From a virus, in IMG/VR virus record IMGVR_UViG_3300046171_000225, positions 1 through 64,000 of that record: a stretch of 64,000 bases of DNA; one strand, 5' to 3'. Both the position numbers and the translations under genes were made by a program. The notes beneath the pieces were generated by a model that had not been told where the DNA came from, ran no database searches, and saw nothing but the letters and a program-made list of their open reading frames with translations. Positions 28,147 to 36,920 of the stretch are shown piece after piece; the stretch's first letter is position 1, and each line of letters starts with the position of its first letter.

Positions 28147-28529
28147 AAGATCCAAATCGTATTGCAAGATTTGAAAAAGCCATCTCCAAAAAATACGGAC
28201 ACGAAGCCATTGAAAATCCTCGCAAGCACTGGAACGATGAAAAAGAGGAAGATTTCAAGGAACAATTGAAGAAGATTGCCGAAAGAGAGCGATCTTATGA
28301 AGAAAGCCAACAGAAAGAAGAAGTGAATGGCGTTTTAATTTCTAAAAAACTACTTACTAGAGAAGTAATAAGGAGAGATTGTCCAGTTTGTGAAACTTTT
28401 TCTTTTAGTCTGCGAGATGACGCCTACATGTTAAAGTACGATTGTTGTTATAATTGTTATTTAGAGTGGGTTGACGGAAGAGAAGAGAGATGGGAAACAG
28501 GCTGGCGACCACCAAAGGGAGACAGATAA
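28143..28529 (+). CDS. Small zinc-ribbon protein upstream of terminase
   Basis: 128 residues with a GTG start overlapping the previous stop (GTGA) and a GGGGGAG ribosome-binding site. The N-terminal half is a charged helix, while the C-terminal half carries CPVC (near residue 81) and CCYNC (near 102) as a four-cysteine zinc ribbon followed by a Trp/Arg-rich tail. I do not recognise a named family. Zinc ribbons next to terminase genes are common in large myoviruses; a packaging or DNA-binding role is possible. Confidence 0.65.
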   Translation: MKDPNRIARFEKAISKKYGHEAIENPRKHWNDEKEEDFKEQLKKIAERERSYEESQQKEEVNGVLISKKLLTREVIRRDCPVCETFSFSLRDDAYMLKYDCCYNCYLEWVDGREERWETGWRPPKGDR

Positions 28530-29077
28530 TGGCAACCACTTTAGAGATTATTAGAGGTATTTCACAAGCTGCTGCTAACGCCTATGATGGAGCACACATG
28601 GAGGAGTATTCCGCCGATGGTAAGGCTCGCAAGATAGGGCTCAAGAGAGAAGAGGGTAATCCAATAACTGATAAAAGAGTTATGGATGGCTTTGGTGTCT
28701 CTTTCCATGGGGATATGTTGAAGATCAACTACCACGCGGAAGTTCAACTCAAAGAGGTCTATAGGGGCGGATTTGAGAGCGAAGTAGAGAGCATGATCAA
28801 TGAAATTTCTAACTTCCTAAAAAGAGAGTACAGAGATATTACTGGTGACTCTCTAACTCTGACTGCTGACGGCGATGTAGAAGTCATGGTACAGAATACT
28901 TCTAGAGTTCGCACTTGGTGTCAGGCCCATAGATTCTACAAAATTGGTGTTCTGAGCGAAGTAGAGGGCGTTAAATCTCCTTCCGAAGACCGTATGGATG
29001 TCCAGTTTAGAAGCTTCCTAGGTCGGGGCGGGTTTGCAGGCGAAAGACCAGAGAACGATTCAAGAAAAGCAGAGTAG
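28529..29077 (+). CDS. Conserved-type phage protein preceding terminase
   Basis: 182 residues from ATG 28529, preceded by GGGAGACAG; this start overlaps the upstream TAA and avoids a 13-codon extension in another gene. Soluble alpha/beta protein without recognised motifs. Its place directly before the large terminase is where T4 has the small terminase gp16, but no coiled-coil ring signature is evident, so I do not assign it. Confidence 0.6.
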   Translation: MATTLEIIRGISQAAANAYDGAHMEEYSADGKARKIGLKREEGNPITDKRVMDGFGVSFHGDMLKINYHAEVQLKEVYRGGFESEVESMINEISNFLKREYRDITGDSLTLTADGDVEVMVQNTSRVRTWCQAHRFYKIGVLSEVEGVKSPSEDRMDVQFRSFLGRGGFAGERPENDSRKAE

Positions 29078-29083
29078 TTCAGC

Positions 29084-30664
29084 ATGTCTTTTGAGCTGAG
29101 CAAAAAGCAAATCCTAAAAGAGGTTATCAAGTCTGGCAAGGATCCAGAGTATTTTATTAACAACTACTGTAGGATCTCACATCCTATTGAAGGCTTGATA
29201 CCTTTTAGGACTTATCCTTACCAGGATGAGATGCTTAAGAACTTTAATGACCACCGTTTTAATATTGTTCTGAAAGCACGTCAGCTTGGTCTATCTACAA
29301 TTGTCGCTGCCTATGTTGTATGGATGCTCTTGTTTCACAGAGACAAGAATGTATTAGTTATGGCAACCAAGTTTGCAACTGCAACTAACTTGGTAAAGAA
29401 AGTAAAGAACATTATGAAGAACCTTCCTGACTGGGTTCGTATCGCAGAAATAAAAATCGATAACCGCTCTTCTTTCGAGCTTAATAACGGTTCACAAATT
29501 AAAGCAGCCTCAACTTCCGGTGACGCAGGACGTTCAGAGGCTCTTTCTCTTTTGGTATTGGACGAGGCCGCTCACATTGATGGGCTCGCTGAACTTTGGA
29601 CAGGCCTGTATCCTACGCTATCAACAGGTGGTCGTTGCATTGCTTTGTCAACTCCAAATGGTGTAGGTAACTGGTTCCACAAAACATATGTGGATGCCGA
29701 GCTTGAAGATAACGACTTCTTCCCGTCTAATTTGCCATGGGATGTCCATCCAGAAAGAGATAAAGCTTGGTTCCAGAAAGAAACAAGAAACATGTCCAGA
29801 AGACAGATTGCGCAGGAGCTAGAGTGCAACTTCAACACTTCTGGTGAGACGGTGATCCATCCGGACGATATTGAGTTTATCAAATCAACTGTTCAAGAGC
29901 CAAAGTATCGAACAGGCTTTGATAGAAACTACTGGATTTGGGAAGGGTTTGTACAGGGCGAAGAGTATATGCTTATCGCAGACGTTGCCCGAGGTGATGG
30001 TAAAGACCACTCAGCTTTTCATGTATTTAAGATCTCTACAATGGAGCAGGTGGCCGAATACCAAGGAAAACCAACACTAGACATGTATTCGAATATTTTA
30101 TGTAATGTTGGCAAAGAGTACGGAAATGCACTCCTAGTAGTAGAGAATATTGGTATTGGAATTTCTGTTTTAGAGAAGCTTGAACTTCTTGGTTATTCAA
30201 ATTTATATTTCTCTATGAAGGGTACACACGAGTTTGTTGAGCAGCAAGTTGCGTACACCAGTGAAAACTCGGTACCTGGCTTCTCTACGACAACTAAGAC
30301 AAGACCACTTATAGTGGCCAAAATGGAAGAGTTTATTAGAAATAAACTAGTTATTGTACGCTCTAACAGACTATGTAAGGAAATGGAGACTTTTATTTGG
30401 TATAATGGCAAAGCTCAATCCATGCGAGGCTACAACGACGATTTAACAATGTCCTTGGCTATTTCATGTTGGGTTAGAGACACTGCCATGACAGTTAACC
30501 AAAAAGAATCTGAGTATAGAGAAGCATTTTTTAGTTCTCTCGTCACAGCAAATAAAAAGTTTGACACGACCATATCTGGCATGTTAGGACATAATAGCTT
30601 TGAAAACAAAACTGAAAATGCAATGCAAGAAATACAACAGTATATGTGGCTTTTAAAGGGGTGA
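29084..30664 (+). CDS. terL: Terminase large subunit (gp17-like)
   Basis: 526 residues. The ATPase part shows the deviant Walker A KARQLGLST (~65-73), Walker B LLVLDEAAH (~154-162) and coupling motif ALSTPNG (~186). The nuclease part shows IADVARGDGKDHS (~298-310), VVENIGIG and the later acidic cluster YNDD (~450). It packages DNA through the portal encoded next door and cuts concatemers. Length is near the T4 family size. Spacing to the neighbours is 3-6 bases. Confidence 0.92.
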   Translation: MSFELSKKQILKEVIKSGKDPEYFINNYCRISHPIEGLIPFRTYPYQDEMLKNFNDHRFNIVLKARQLGLSTIVAAYVVWMLLFHRDKNVLVMATKFATATNLVKKVKNIMKNLPDWVRIAEIKIDNRSSFELNNGSQIKAASTSGDAGRSEALSLLVLDEAAHIDGLAELWTGLYPTLSTGGRCIALSTPNGVGNWFHKTYVDAELEDNDFFPSNLPWDVHPERDKAWFQKETRNMSRRQIAQELECNFNTSGETVIHPDDIEFIKSTVQEPKYRTGFDRNYWIWEGFVQGEEYMLIADVARGDGKDHSAFHVFKISTMEQVAEYQGKPTLDMYSNILCNVGKEYGNALLVVENIGIGISVLEKLELLGYSNLYFSMKGTHEFVEQQVAYTSENSVPGFSTTTKTRPLIVAKMEEFIRNKLVIVRSNRLCKEMETFIWYNGKAQSMRGYNDDLTMSLAISCWVRDTAMTVNQKESEYREAFFSSLVTANKKFDTTISGMLGHNSFENKTENAMQEIQQYMWLLKG

Positions 30665-30667
30665 CAA

Positions 30668-32599
30668 ATGGCTGAAGAAGACGATAAGAAAAATCCAAGG
30701 AACCCATCATCAGACCTGTACAAGAGATTGACAAAGCTCTTCTCTGGTCCGATTGTGAGCCGCAGAACACAACACGGCAGAAGAATCAGGAAGCAACAGT
30801 TAGATAAGTACTCTAGCATGTTCCGCTCTGCTAGTGGGCAAGAATTTAAGAGATCTCACTATAATCCTTTTGAGTCTATGAACTCGAACTACATGGCAAG
30901 CCAGAATAGAACTGAGCGCTATGTGGATTCGGATCAAATGGAGTACATGCCTGAGATTGCTTCCGCCCTTGACATTTACGCAGACGAGATGACAACTTCT
31001 TCTGGCTTGGTCGATATGTTACACATTAAGTGCCCAAACGAAGAGATTAAAGGAATACTAGACTCTCTATACAACGATATCTTAAATGTTCGATTCAACC
31101 TATTTGGCTGGGCACGAACAATGTGCAAGTATGGAGACTTCTTTTTATATCTTGACATTGATGAGACTTACGGCGTCAAGCATGCAATTGGTCTGCCTCC
31201 AAATGAGATGGAAAGATTAGAGGGCGAGGACAAGACCAATCCTAACTACGTTCAATTCCAATGGAATGCAGCAGGTATGACCTTCGAGAACTGGCAAGTT
31301 GCTCACTTTCGCATCCTTGGAAATGACAAATATCACCCGTATGGCTCCTCTGTTCTAGAGCCTGCTCGTCGTATTTGGCGTCAGCTGACTTTAATGGAAG
31401 ATGCTATGATGGCGTACCGTATCGTCAGAGCCCCAGCTAGAAAAGCTTTTTATGTTGATGTTGGTAACATTCCTCCGCAGGATGTTGAGCAGTACATGCA
31501 AAGAGTGATCACTGCGATGAAGCGTAATCAAGTTGTGAATCAAGATACTGGGCGTGTAGACCTTAGATACAACCCGATGAGCGTTGAGGAGGACTATTAT
31601 ATTCCAACACGAGGCGGAAACAAGTTTGCTGATATCCAGGAGATCGGTGGACAAAATAGAAACCACGATATCGATGACGTGAAGTACCTTAGAGATAAGT
31701 TGTTCTCTGCTCTAAAGATACCTGCCTCCTATTTAACTCAAGGAGAGGGTGGTACTGAAGATAAAACTACCTTGGCAATGAAAGATGTTCGTTTTGCTAG
31801 AACGGTACAGCGTCTACAGAGACCACTTATTTCTGAGCTAGAGAAAGTTGGTATTGTTCACTTGCACACTCTAGGTTTTAGAGGTGAAGACCTTGTCAAG
31901 TTCAAGCTATCTTTGAACAACCCTTCCAAGATCGCAGAGATCCAAGAGCTAGAGCACTGGAACCAGAAGTTCACAATCGCAACAAACGCTTCCGAGGGAT
32001 ACTTCAGCAGAAGATGGATCTCCGAGAATATCTTTGGTATGTCTGAGGAACAGTTCCTTAGAAACAAGAGAGAGATGTACACTGATCGCAAGTACGAGGC
32101 TGAGCTCAATGCTGTTGGCGAGGTTGCCGCAGAAGTTGCAGCTGCCACAGCTGGAGGGGCGCTTGGACTACCACCGGGGGACGAGCTGCCTACTGGTATC
32201 GAAACAGACTTTGGACTACCTCCTGCAGAAACAGGTCTACCACCAGAGCCTGCGCCTGAGGCAGAAACTGGAGCAGAAGCTGGTGCAGAGGCACCAGCAG
32301 ATGATGTTCTCTTGGCAACGCCCGGAAATAGGGACAATAACAAAGACGGCAGAAAGACTGCAGGAAGGTCAAAAAATATAAGAAGTGCAGCTCTCCCGGA
32401 GGTCGGCACTGCTAGATCAACTTTCCCTGGATTTAAGGGTCATGACAGTTTAGATACGTTAAGTCGTTTAGTTACAGAAAAAGAAACTAATTATGATACT
32501 GAAGAGATTTTTCAAGAGCAAAGAATTTTTGCCATTGATCATCAGACTAGAAAACTAATTGAAAATTTAGAAAAACTGGAGAGCAATGATGAAACATAA
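30668..32599 (+). CDS. 20: Portal vertex protein (gp20-like)
   Basis: 643 residues. The core resembles T4 gp20: YMPEIASALDIYADE (~96-110), the wing and clip regions, and the conserved LFSALKIPASYL (~348). The ~100 C-terminal residues form an added Ala/Pro/Gly/Glu-rich linker and a short acidic tail. It forms the dodecameric ring at the unique capsid vertex, docks terminase and later the neck. Start ATG 30668 is four bases after the terminase stop. Confidence 0.92.
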   Translation: MAEEDDKKNPRNPSSDLYKRLTKLFSGPIVSRRTQHGRRIRKQQLDKYSSMFRSASGQEFKRSHYNPFESMNSNYMASQNRTERYVDSDQMEYMPEIASALDIYADEMTTSSGLVDMLHIKCPNEEIKGILDSLYNDILNVRFNLFGWARTMCKYGDFFLYLDIDETYGVKHAIGLPPNEMERLEGEDKTNPNYVQFQWNAAGMTFENWQVAHFRILGNDKYHPYGSSVLEPARRIWRQLTLMEDAMMAYRIVRAPARKAFYVDVGNIPPQDVEQYMQRVITAMKRNQVVNQDTGRVDLRYNPMSVEEDYYIPTRGGNKFADIQEIGGQNRNHDIDDVKYLRDKLFSALKIPASYLTQGEGGTEDKTTLAMKDVRFARTVQRLQRPLISELEKVGIVHLHTLGFRGEDLVKFKLSLNNPSKIAEIQELEHWNQKFTIATNASEGYFSRRWISENIFGMSEEQFLRNKREMYTDRKYEAELNAVGEVAAEVAAATAGGALGLPPGDELPTGIETDFGLPPAETGLPPEPAPEAETGAEAGAEAPADDVLLATPGNRDNNKDGRKTAGRSKNIRSAALPEVGTARSTFPGFKGHDSLDTLSRLVTEKETNYDTEEIFQEQRIFAIDHQTRKLIENLEKLESNDET

Positions 32600-33395
32600 T
32601 AAAAAAAGAAATACAGCTTTTCTGTTTGAGTGCTTGGTTAAGGAGTTAACTAAAGCAACTTTGCGATCCGACACTAAAACAAAGCACGCTATCGTATCTA
32701 TCCTAAGAGAACACTTTCACACAAATTCGGTGCTACAGAAAGAGCTAACACTCTACAAAACACTTTGTGAGATCTCAGAAGTCGAGAAGATTGTTGCAGA
32801 AAAGATTCTTGTAGAGGTAAAGAGAGTGTACCACACTCTCGGAGAGCAGGACATTTTTGATGAGCAGACAGAAGTAGTTAAGAAAATAAACACCGATCTA
32901 TCAAAGAGCGTTTTTAAGAACTTCGTATCCAACTATAAAACACTTGCTTCTATATCACAGTTGTTTAATCCGAAGACACCTATCCCTAATAGAGTCTTGT
33001 TAGAGCAAAATATAATCGATTCGATGTGTGCCTCTAGAGAAAAGACTGATGTACTCAAGCCAATCGATAACTTAACTTACAACGTATTCGTTAAAAAGTT
33101 CAACGAGAAGTATGGCACTACTCTAAACGAGTCCCAGAAAGATCTGATCAGTAGGTACGTTGTCCTATCTCCAGAGAGTGCAACTGAGTTTAAGATGTAC
33201 GTTAGTGAAGAGATAGGTAGATTAAAAGAGAAGCTTAGTGCCTTTCATCTTACCGAAGAAGCAAAGAAAGATGGCTCCTTGGTTCACAAGAATCTAGAAA
33301 TCCTTGAAATACTATCAGACTTCAGTAGCCAACAGATCAACGATAATATGATTAAAAAGATTTTAAAGATACAAGGTCTTGTATCGGAGATTTGA
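32586..33395 (+). CDS. Helical capsid-operon protein of unknown function
   Basis: 269 residues overlapping the end of the portal gene. Predicted almost entirely helical and charged, with a basic N-terminus (KHNKKRN). No motif recognised. In T4 the small prohead core proteins gp67 and gp68 lie between portal and protease, so a prohead core or assembly role is plausible from position only. Confidence 0.65.
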   Translation: MMKHNKKRNTAFLFECLVKELTKATLRSDTKTKHAIVSILREHFHTNSVLQKELTLYKTLCEISEVEKIVAEKILVEVKRVYHTLGEQDIFDEQTEVVKKINTDLSKSVFKNFVSNYKTLASISQLFNPKTPIPNRVLLEQNIIDSMCASREKTDVLKPIDNLTYNVFVKKFNEKYGTTLNESQKDLISRYVVLSPESATEFKMYVSEEIGRLKEKLSAFHLTEEAKKDGSLVHKNLEILEILSDFSSQQINDNMIKKILKIQGLVSEI

Positions 33396-33396
33396 T

Positions 33397-33972
33397 ATGC
33401 CTAAACTAAATATAAAATTTCTCCCATCTCAAAAGAAACTAAAGGTCAAAGTCTATGACGAAGATCAGGTTCTAAAAACTTTTTCTCTCAAAGCAAAGAA
33501 GAGTTTGGATGGAAATATTATAGTTTATGATCATCATGATATCGATATTGTGGTTAGGCCAGAACTAAAGAAGATCACAACCTTCAAAAAAGAAGAGACC
33601 ACTGGGAATATTGCTTATGGTGCTTCTGACAGACTCTTTAATTACTTGGCCGACAAAGGCGTGATCAGCCTTGAGTCTGTCCAAGGTGGTAATGTGGCAG
33701 ACTCATATGAGGCAACTATATTAAAAACAAACGTCAAGATTCCTATTAAGATAGCTCTTCTATGTATATCGCGATGGATAGAGACTGAAAGGCCATACTT
33801 CGAATACGCTGAAGAATACGAAGATATGCAAGATGAGCGCCTGACAAGTCCAGACGCTGAAGAGTCAACAGAGCTTGGTGAAGTGCCCCAAGGTACCCAG
33901 AAGGGTTCTATCGTTCCGGGCTATTACAGAAGCCCCTACTGGATGAGCTATATTTTAGAAAATCAGGAGTGA
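33397..33972 (+). CDS. Capsid-operon protein of unknown function
   Basis: 191 residues from ATG 33397, one base after the upstream stop; the longer frame would start inside the upstream gene without a ribosome-binding site. The first half is beta-rich and basic, the last ~45 residues are acidic. No recognised motif. Located in the portal-protease interval. Confidence 0.6.
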   Translation: MPKLNIKFLPSQKKLKVKVYDEDQVLKTFSLKAKKSLDGNIIVYDHHDIDIVVRPELKKITTFKKEETTGNIAYGASDRLFNYLADKGVISLESVQGGNVADSYEATILKTNVKIPIKIALLCISRWIETERPYFEYAEEYEDMQDERLTSPDAEESTELGEVPQGTQKGSIVPGYYRSPYWMSYILENQE

Positions 33973-33974
33973 TT

Positions 33975-34298
33975 ATGGACTTACTTTGGTTTGTATTAGC
34001 CTGTTACGGGCTGACTTATCTTGTTGTATATGCTAGTATTTTTAACAGAATTAGACCCTCAAAAGAATGGCTCTGGGGGTTTGGTAAACTTTTCCACTGC
34101 ACTTTGTGCTTTGGATTTCATGCAGGATGGTTTTTGTTTGTCATAAACAGGTGGACAGAACTATTTACTTTTGACTACACTCTTGCGAATTTTTTAATTT
34201 GTGGGTGTGTAGGTTCAGGGACTTCTTATATGTTGAGCCAAATAATACAAGATGAGGGGGTGAGATATGCCACAATTGTGCAACACTCGCGGTCGTAA
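33975..34298 (+). CDS. Small membrane protein, DUF1360-like
   Basis: 107 residues from ATG 33975 after AGGAGTGATT. Three hydrophobic segments (~3-20, ~38-55, ~68-88). A CTLCFGFHAGW motif resembles the CPFCLGFWVG core of DUF1360 membrane proteins. A membrane protein between portal and protease genes is unusual, though T4 prohead assembly starts on the inner membrane with the help of gp40. A role in membrane-bound prohead initiation is speculative. Confidence 0.6.
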   Translation: MDLLWFVLACYGLTYLVVYASIFNRIRPSKEWLWGFGKLFHCTLCFGFHAGWFLFVINRWTELFTFDYTLANFLICGCVGSGTSYMLSQIIQDEGVRYATIVQHSRS

Positions 34299-34341
34299 TT
34301 GGTACTTACGACCTGTCGCACGCTGCTGTTCCGGTTCGTAA
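34267..34341 (+). CDS. Putative 24-residue Cys/Arg-rich microprotein
   Basis: ATG 34267 lies six bases after a strong GAGGGGGTGA ribosome-binding site and gives 24 codons ending TAA at 34339-34341. The peptide has three cysteines and five arginines (CNTRGRNWYLRP, then RCCSGS). It overlaps the membrane-protein gene by 32 bases in another frame. The strong ribosome-binding site is the main support. The same bases form a perfect hairpin, so an RNA role is the alternative. Confidence 0.4.
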   Translation: MPQLCNTRGRNWYLRPVARCCSGS

Positions 34342-34361
34342 CTCAAGCGGGTAGCGCCCGC
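34291..34361 (+). other. Two hairpins between membrane-protein gene and prohead protease
   Basis: GGTCGTAA (34291-34298) pairs perfectly with TTACGACC (34306-34313) around a 7-base loop. GCGGG (34347-34351) pairs with CCCGC (34357-34361) around TAGCG. No U-run follows either, so these are not ordinary terminators. They could control readthrough, RNA processing or translation of the protease gene 26 bases downstream. Confidence 0.45.
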
Positions 34362-34386
34362 ATTTAACAAGTAAAGGTTTTTCATT

Positions 34387-35016
34387 ATGTCTAAACAACT
34401 ACTAACAGAATATTTTGCTCTTTGCGACGGTGGAGTTTGTCCCGACTATCTGACTGAGGGTGAAAAAAGAAGAATGTCCGAAGGAGTATCCTTCTATATG
34501 ACCGGCAAGATCCAGGAAGCTGACGCTCTTAATGGTAATGGAAGAGTTTACCCAAAACATGTTCTTGCTAGAGAAATGGAAAACTACCAAAAGCTCATAG
34601 ACACACGTCGTGCCTTGGGCGAACTTGACCATCCAGATTCCTCTGTAGTCGAATTGAAGAATTGTTCTCATTTGATTACAGAGGTCTGGTGGGAAGGTAA
34701 CAACGTGATGGGCAAGATTGAAGTGCTCAACACACCATCCGGTAGAACACTTAGAGCTCTTGCAGAGTCTGCGTGTGGTATCGGTATTTCCTCTAGAGGG
34801 TTAGGGTCAGTGAAGCAACGTGGCAAACACGTTGTCGTAGAAGACGATTTTAACCTAATTTGCTTTGACGTAGTATCTGACCCTTCTGCTCCGGGTGCCT
34901 TTATCAAACCAATGGACGGGATTTCACTACAGAGCAAGCCAGCTATAGGTATTAGCTTGGGAGAAAACAAAACTCGAAACCTGCACTCTTTGATGAATGA
35001 GATTCTAAGGAAGTAA
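34387..35016 (+). CDS. 21: Prohead maturation protease (gp21-like, S78/S80 type)
   Basis: 209 residues, close to T4 gp21. Signature pieces: GRVYP (52-56), ELDHP with catalytic His82, GISSRG with catalytic Ser135/136, and FDVVSDPSAPGA with Asp161. It cleaves scaffold and capsid proteins after (I/L)xE during head maturation and then itself. Start ATG after TAAAGG. It is followed after one base by the 35018 gene. Confidence 0.9.
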   Translation: MSKQLLTEYFALCDGGVCPDYLTEGEKRRMSEGVSFYMTGKIQEADALNGNGRVYPKHVLAREMENYQKLIDTRRALGELDHPDSSVVELKNCSHLITEVWWEGNNVMGKIEVLNTPSGRTLRALAESACGIGISSRGLGSVKQRGKHVVVEDDFNLICFDVVSDPSAPGAFIKPMDGISLQSKPAIGISLGENKTRNLHSLMNEILRK

Positions 35017-35017
35017 G

Positions 35018-35437
35018 ATGAAGAAGTCAGAATTAAAAAAGATACTTAAGCCTCTAGTAAAAGAGTGTATTAAAGAAAGCATTCTAGAAGAAGGAATTTT
35101 ATCTGGGATCATTTCTGAGGTGACTAAGGGACTTAGTTCAAAGATTGTTGTAGAGCAGAAGGCTGCACAGACGCCTGCTCCTGTAGAGGCACAAGTCCAA
35201 GCACCTTCGGTCAATGAGAGGATTGCAGAACACAGAAAGAAGCTGATGTCTGCAATTGGAGGAGATGCATATAATGGCATCGACCTTTTCGAGGGAACAA
35301 TTCCTGCACCAGCAGCAAGATCACCTGAAGCACAAGCCGGTAGCCCTCTGGGTGGTATGGACCCTAATGACTCTGGAATTGACATCGCAGGTATCATGGC
35401 TGTAGGCGGCAATAAATGGAAGGATCTAATTAAATGA
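35018..35437 (+). CDS. Small prohead core-like protein
   Basis: 139 residues. The basic, Ile/Leu/Glu N-terminal helix (ILKPLVKECIKESILEE) carries an ILE cleavage-type site. The middle is Ala/Pro/Gln-rich and the end (NKWKDLIK) resembles the C-terminus of the 21042 protein (NRWKKIIKG). Position after the protease and the N-terminal helix suggest an internal or scaffold protein targeted to the prohead. Not assignable to a T4 gene. Confidence 0.6.
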   Translation: MKKSELKKILKPLVKECIKESILEEGILSGIISEVTKGLSSKIVVEQKAAQTPAPVEAQVQAPSVNERIAEHRKKLMSAIGGDAYNGIDLFEGTIPAPAARSPEAQAGSPLGGMDPNDSGIDIAGIMAVGGNKWKDLIK

Positions 35438-35688
35438 CAAGAACCTTCAGAGCAACGTTTACTTGGACTGACAGTCATGTAGATATCATTAGATATATCT
35501 ACGCTCCTGAGCACACTAAGGAGATTTCTGCCGATGATTTCAAGGTTCTGAACGCTGCTCTGGTTGGAACAAAGATTAGCACTTGGTCACAAGCAGAGAA
35601 AGACAGATTTGAAGAGCCACTAACAGACAGTGCTTATATAGCTTCCCACGGTGGCGACGCAACCTTTACCTCATTTGTGGAAGAATAA
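35434..35688 (+). CDS. Small unknown protein, capsid operon
   Basis: 84 residues, ATG overlapping the previous stop by four bases, stop overlapping the next ATG. Compact alpha/beta protein with no cysteine and no recognised motif. Coupled translation with its neighbours suggests a virion or assembly role. Confidence 0.6.
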   Translation: MTRTFRATFTWTDSHVDIIRYIYAPEHTKEISADDFKVLNAALVGTKISTWSQAEKDRFEEPLTDSAYIASHGGDATFTSFVEE

Positions 35689-36419
35689 TGCCGAACATTA
35701 ATGCCGCTGCTACAGATACAACTTTGATCGCGACTGAGCATTCCACTTGGTCTGCTGCTCGTGGTGCCTCGTCGGCAAATACGGCAGTCCCAGATGCTGC
35801 CCCCTTCTTTGGCTCTGACCGAGCAAACATTGCTGTCCGTGTTGGATTCGACGGGTCGGAGTACACTATTAACCGAACGATGATGGCTTTTGATGTAAGC
35901 GGCATCAGTCAAGTTCCAGCATCTGCGACCCTAAAGATTTACGGCTTCCAGTTAGCAAGTTCAGATGTTGTTATTATAAAAGTTGATGATAGTGCGACAG
36001 GAAATACTTCTTCAAACTTTGTTGTAGGAGATTATAGTAAAGTTACAACAACTAAGTATTCAGCAGAAAACCTTAGTTGGCAAGTAGGCCAGTATAACGA
36101 GATTCCCCTAAACCTTGCTTGTCGCGCCGCGATACAAACTCAAAGTACGTTGAAGATAGCCATTGTGAACTCTACATACGATTTTAGCAACTCAGACCCC
36201 GGCACAACCATAAATCACAGGGCCGGTATGTATTTTGCTGGCTTTTCGGACGCCAACTTTCGACCTTTTATTTCTTATACCACTGGTGTATCTAAACTAC
36301 AGAAGAGAAACAGAAGAAGAAAAAGAAGAACAAAGGGCGCAAGATCAAGAGGCTTTTCTGCCAAAAGCATTGTATCGACCACAGGCGGAAAAACAGTTGC
36401 TAATGGTTTTGAGGATTAA
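35688..36419 (+). CDS. Beta-rich structural protein with basic C-terminal patch
   Basis: 243 residues. Residues ~20-200 form a Ser/Thr/Ala-rich beta pattern like a jellyroll decoration or fibre domain (TLKIYGF, WQVGQYNEIPLNL). Residues ~205-222 are a strongly basic cluster (KRNRRRKRRTKGARSR), which could bind DNA or the acidic capsid interior. No named family recognised. Confidence 0.65.
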   Translation: MPNINAAATDTTLIATEHSTWSAARGASSANTAVPDAAPFFGSDRANIAVRVGFDGSEYTINRTMMAFDVSGISQVPASATLKIYGFQLASSDVVIIKVDDSATGNTSSNFVVGDYSKVTTTKYSAENLSWQVGQYNEIPLNLACRAAIQTQSTLKIAIVNSTYDFSNSDPGTTINHRAGMYFAGFSDANFRPFISYTTGVSKLQKRNRRRKRRTKGARSRGFSAKSIVSTTGGKTVANGFED

Positions 36420-36431
36420 AGTAAATTTGGA

Positions 36432-36439
36432 ACTATTTA
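36432..36439 (+). promoter_or_regulatory. ACTATTTA late-gene element
   Basis: ACTATTTA 31 bases before the ATG at 36463, in a 43-base gap. A ribosome-binding site GGAGATG lies between it and the start. Confidence 0.35.
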
Positions 36440-36462
36440 AAGTAGTTAATTGGAGATGTTAA

Positions 36463-36912
36463 ATGGCCAGTAATACAGACAGCAAAACAGGACAGCCTAT
36501 ATTTGGCTACCATGAGCCAGGATTTAATCATGTCGGCAGTTACCAAGTAAGTTGCAGACCTTTTGCAACCGCGTCTGTGGAAGTGCCAGCCTCAGCTTCA
36601 GCCGGAGGCCTAGCTTTTGATTTTCCGGGAGCTACAAAGTTTATTGTGGTTAGAAACGAAGAGCATGACACAATCGCTGATTCAAAAGTTCGTTTAGCTT
36701 TCGCATCAGGCGGTATGAATAATTACAACTACATTTTGATCAACCCAAGTTCATCCTTCAGTGCAGACTATAGGATCTCAAAGCTTTATGTAATGAGTGA
36801 TACGTCTACACAACCAAAAGTTTCAGTGATTGCTGGTATCACTAACATTAAAGCAGCAAGAGTTCCTTCAGGTTCTTGGGAGAACACTGTCGGCGTAGAT
36901 AAGACAAGCTAG
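36463..36912 (+). CDS. Small beta-rich virion protein
   Basis: 149 residues, beta-rich with Ser/Ala/Gly, no membrane segment or cysteine pair. Segments such as TKFIVVRNEEHD and YRISKLYVMSD resemble receptor- or capsid-decoration folds, but I recognise no family. It is followed by the bS21 homolog after eight bases, so both probably share the element at 36432. Confidence 0.65.
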   Translation: MASNTDSKTGQPIFGYHEPGFNHVGSYQVSCRPFATASVEVPASASAGGLAFDFPGATKFIVVRNEEHDTIADSKVRLAFASGGMNNYNYILINPSSSFSADYRISKLYVMSDTSTQPKVSVIAGITNIKAARVPSGSWENTVGVDKTS

Positions 36913-36920
36913 AGGAATTA

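Noticed and set aside
28529-29077. Small terminase assignment for the gene before terL
   Set aside because: Only position supports it; no typical coiled-coil or helix-turn-helix is visible.
34311-34361. GGTTCGTAAC and nearby stems resembling a tRNA T-arm
   Set aside because: No acceptor stem or anticodon arm can be paired around it; the hairpins do not form a cloverleaf.
35666-35912. Minus-strand ORFs antisense to capsid genes and many others along the window
   Set aside because: All are shadows of strong + strand genes, without ribosome-binding sites, gaps or recognisable protein motifs.
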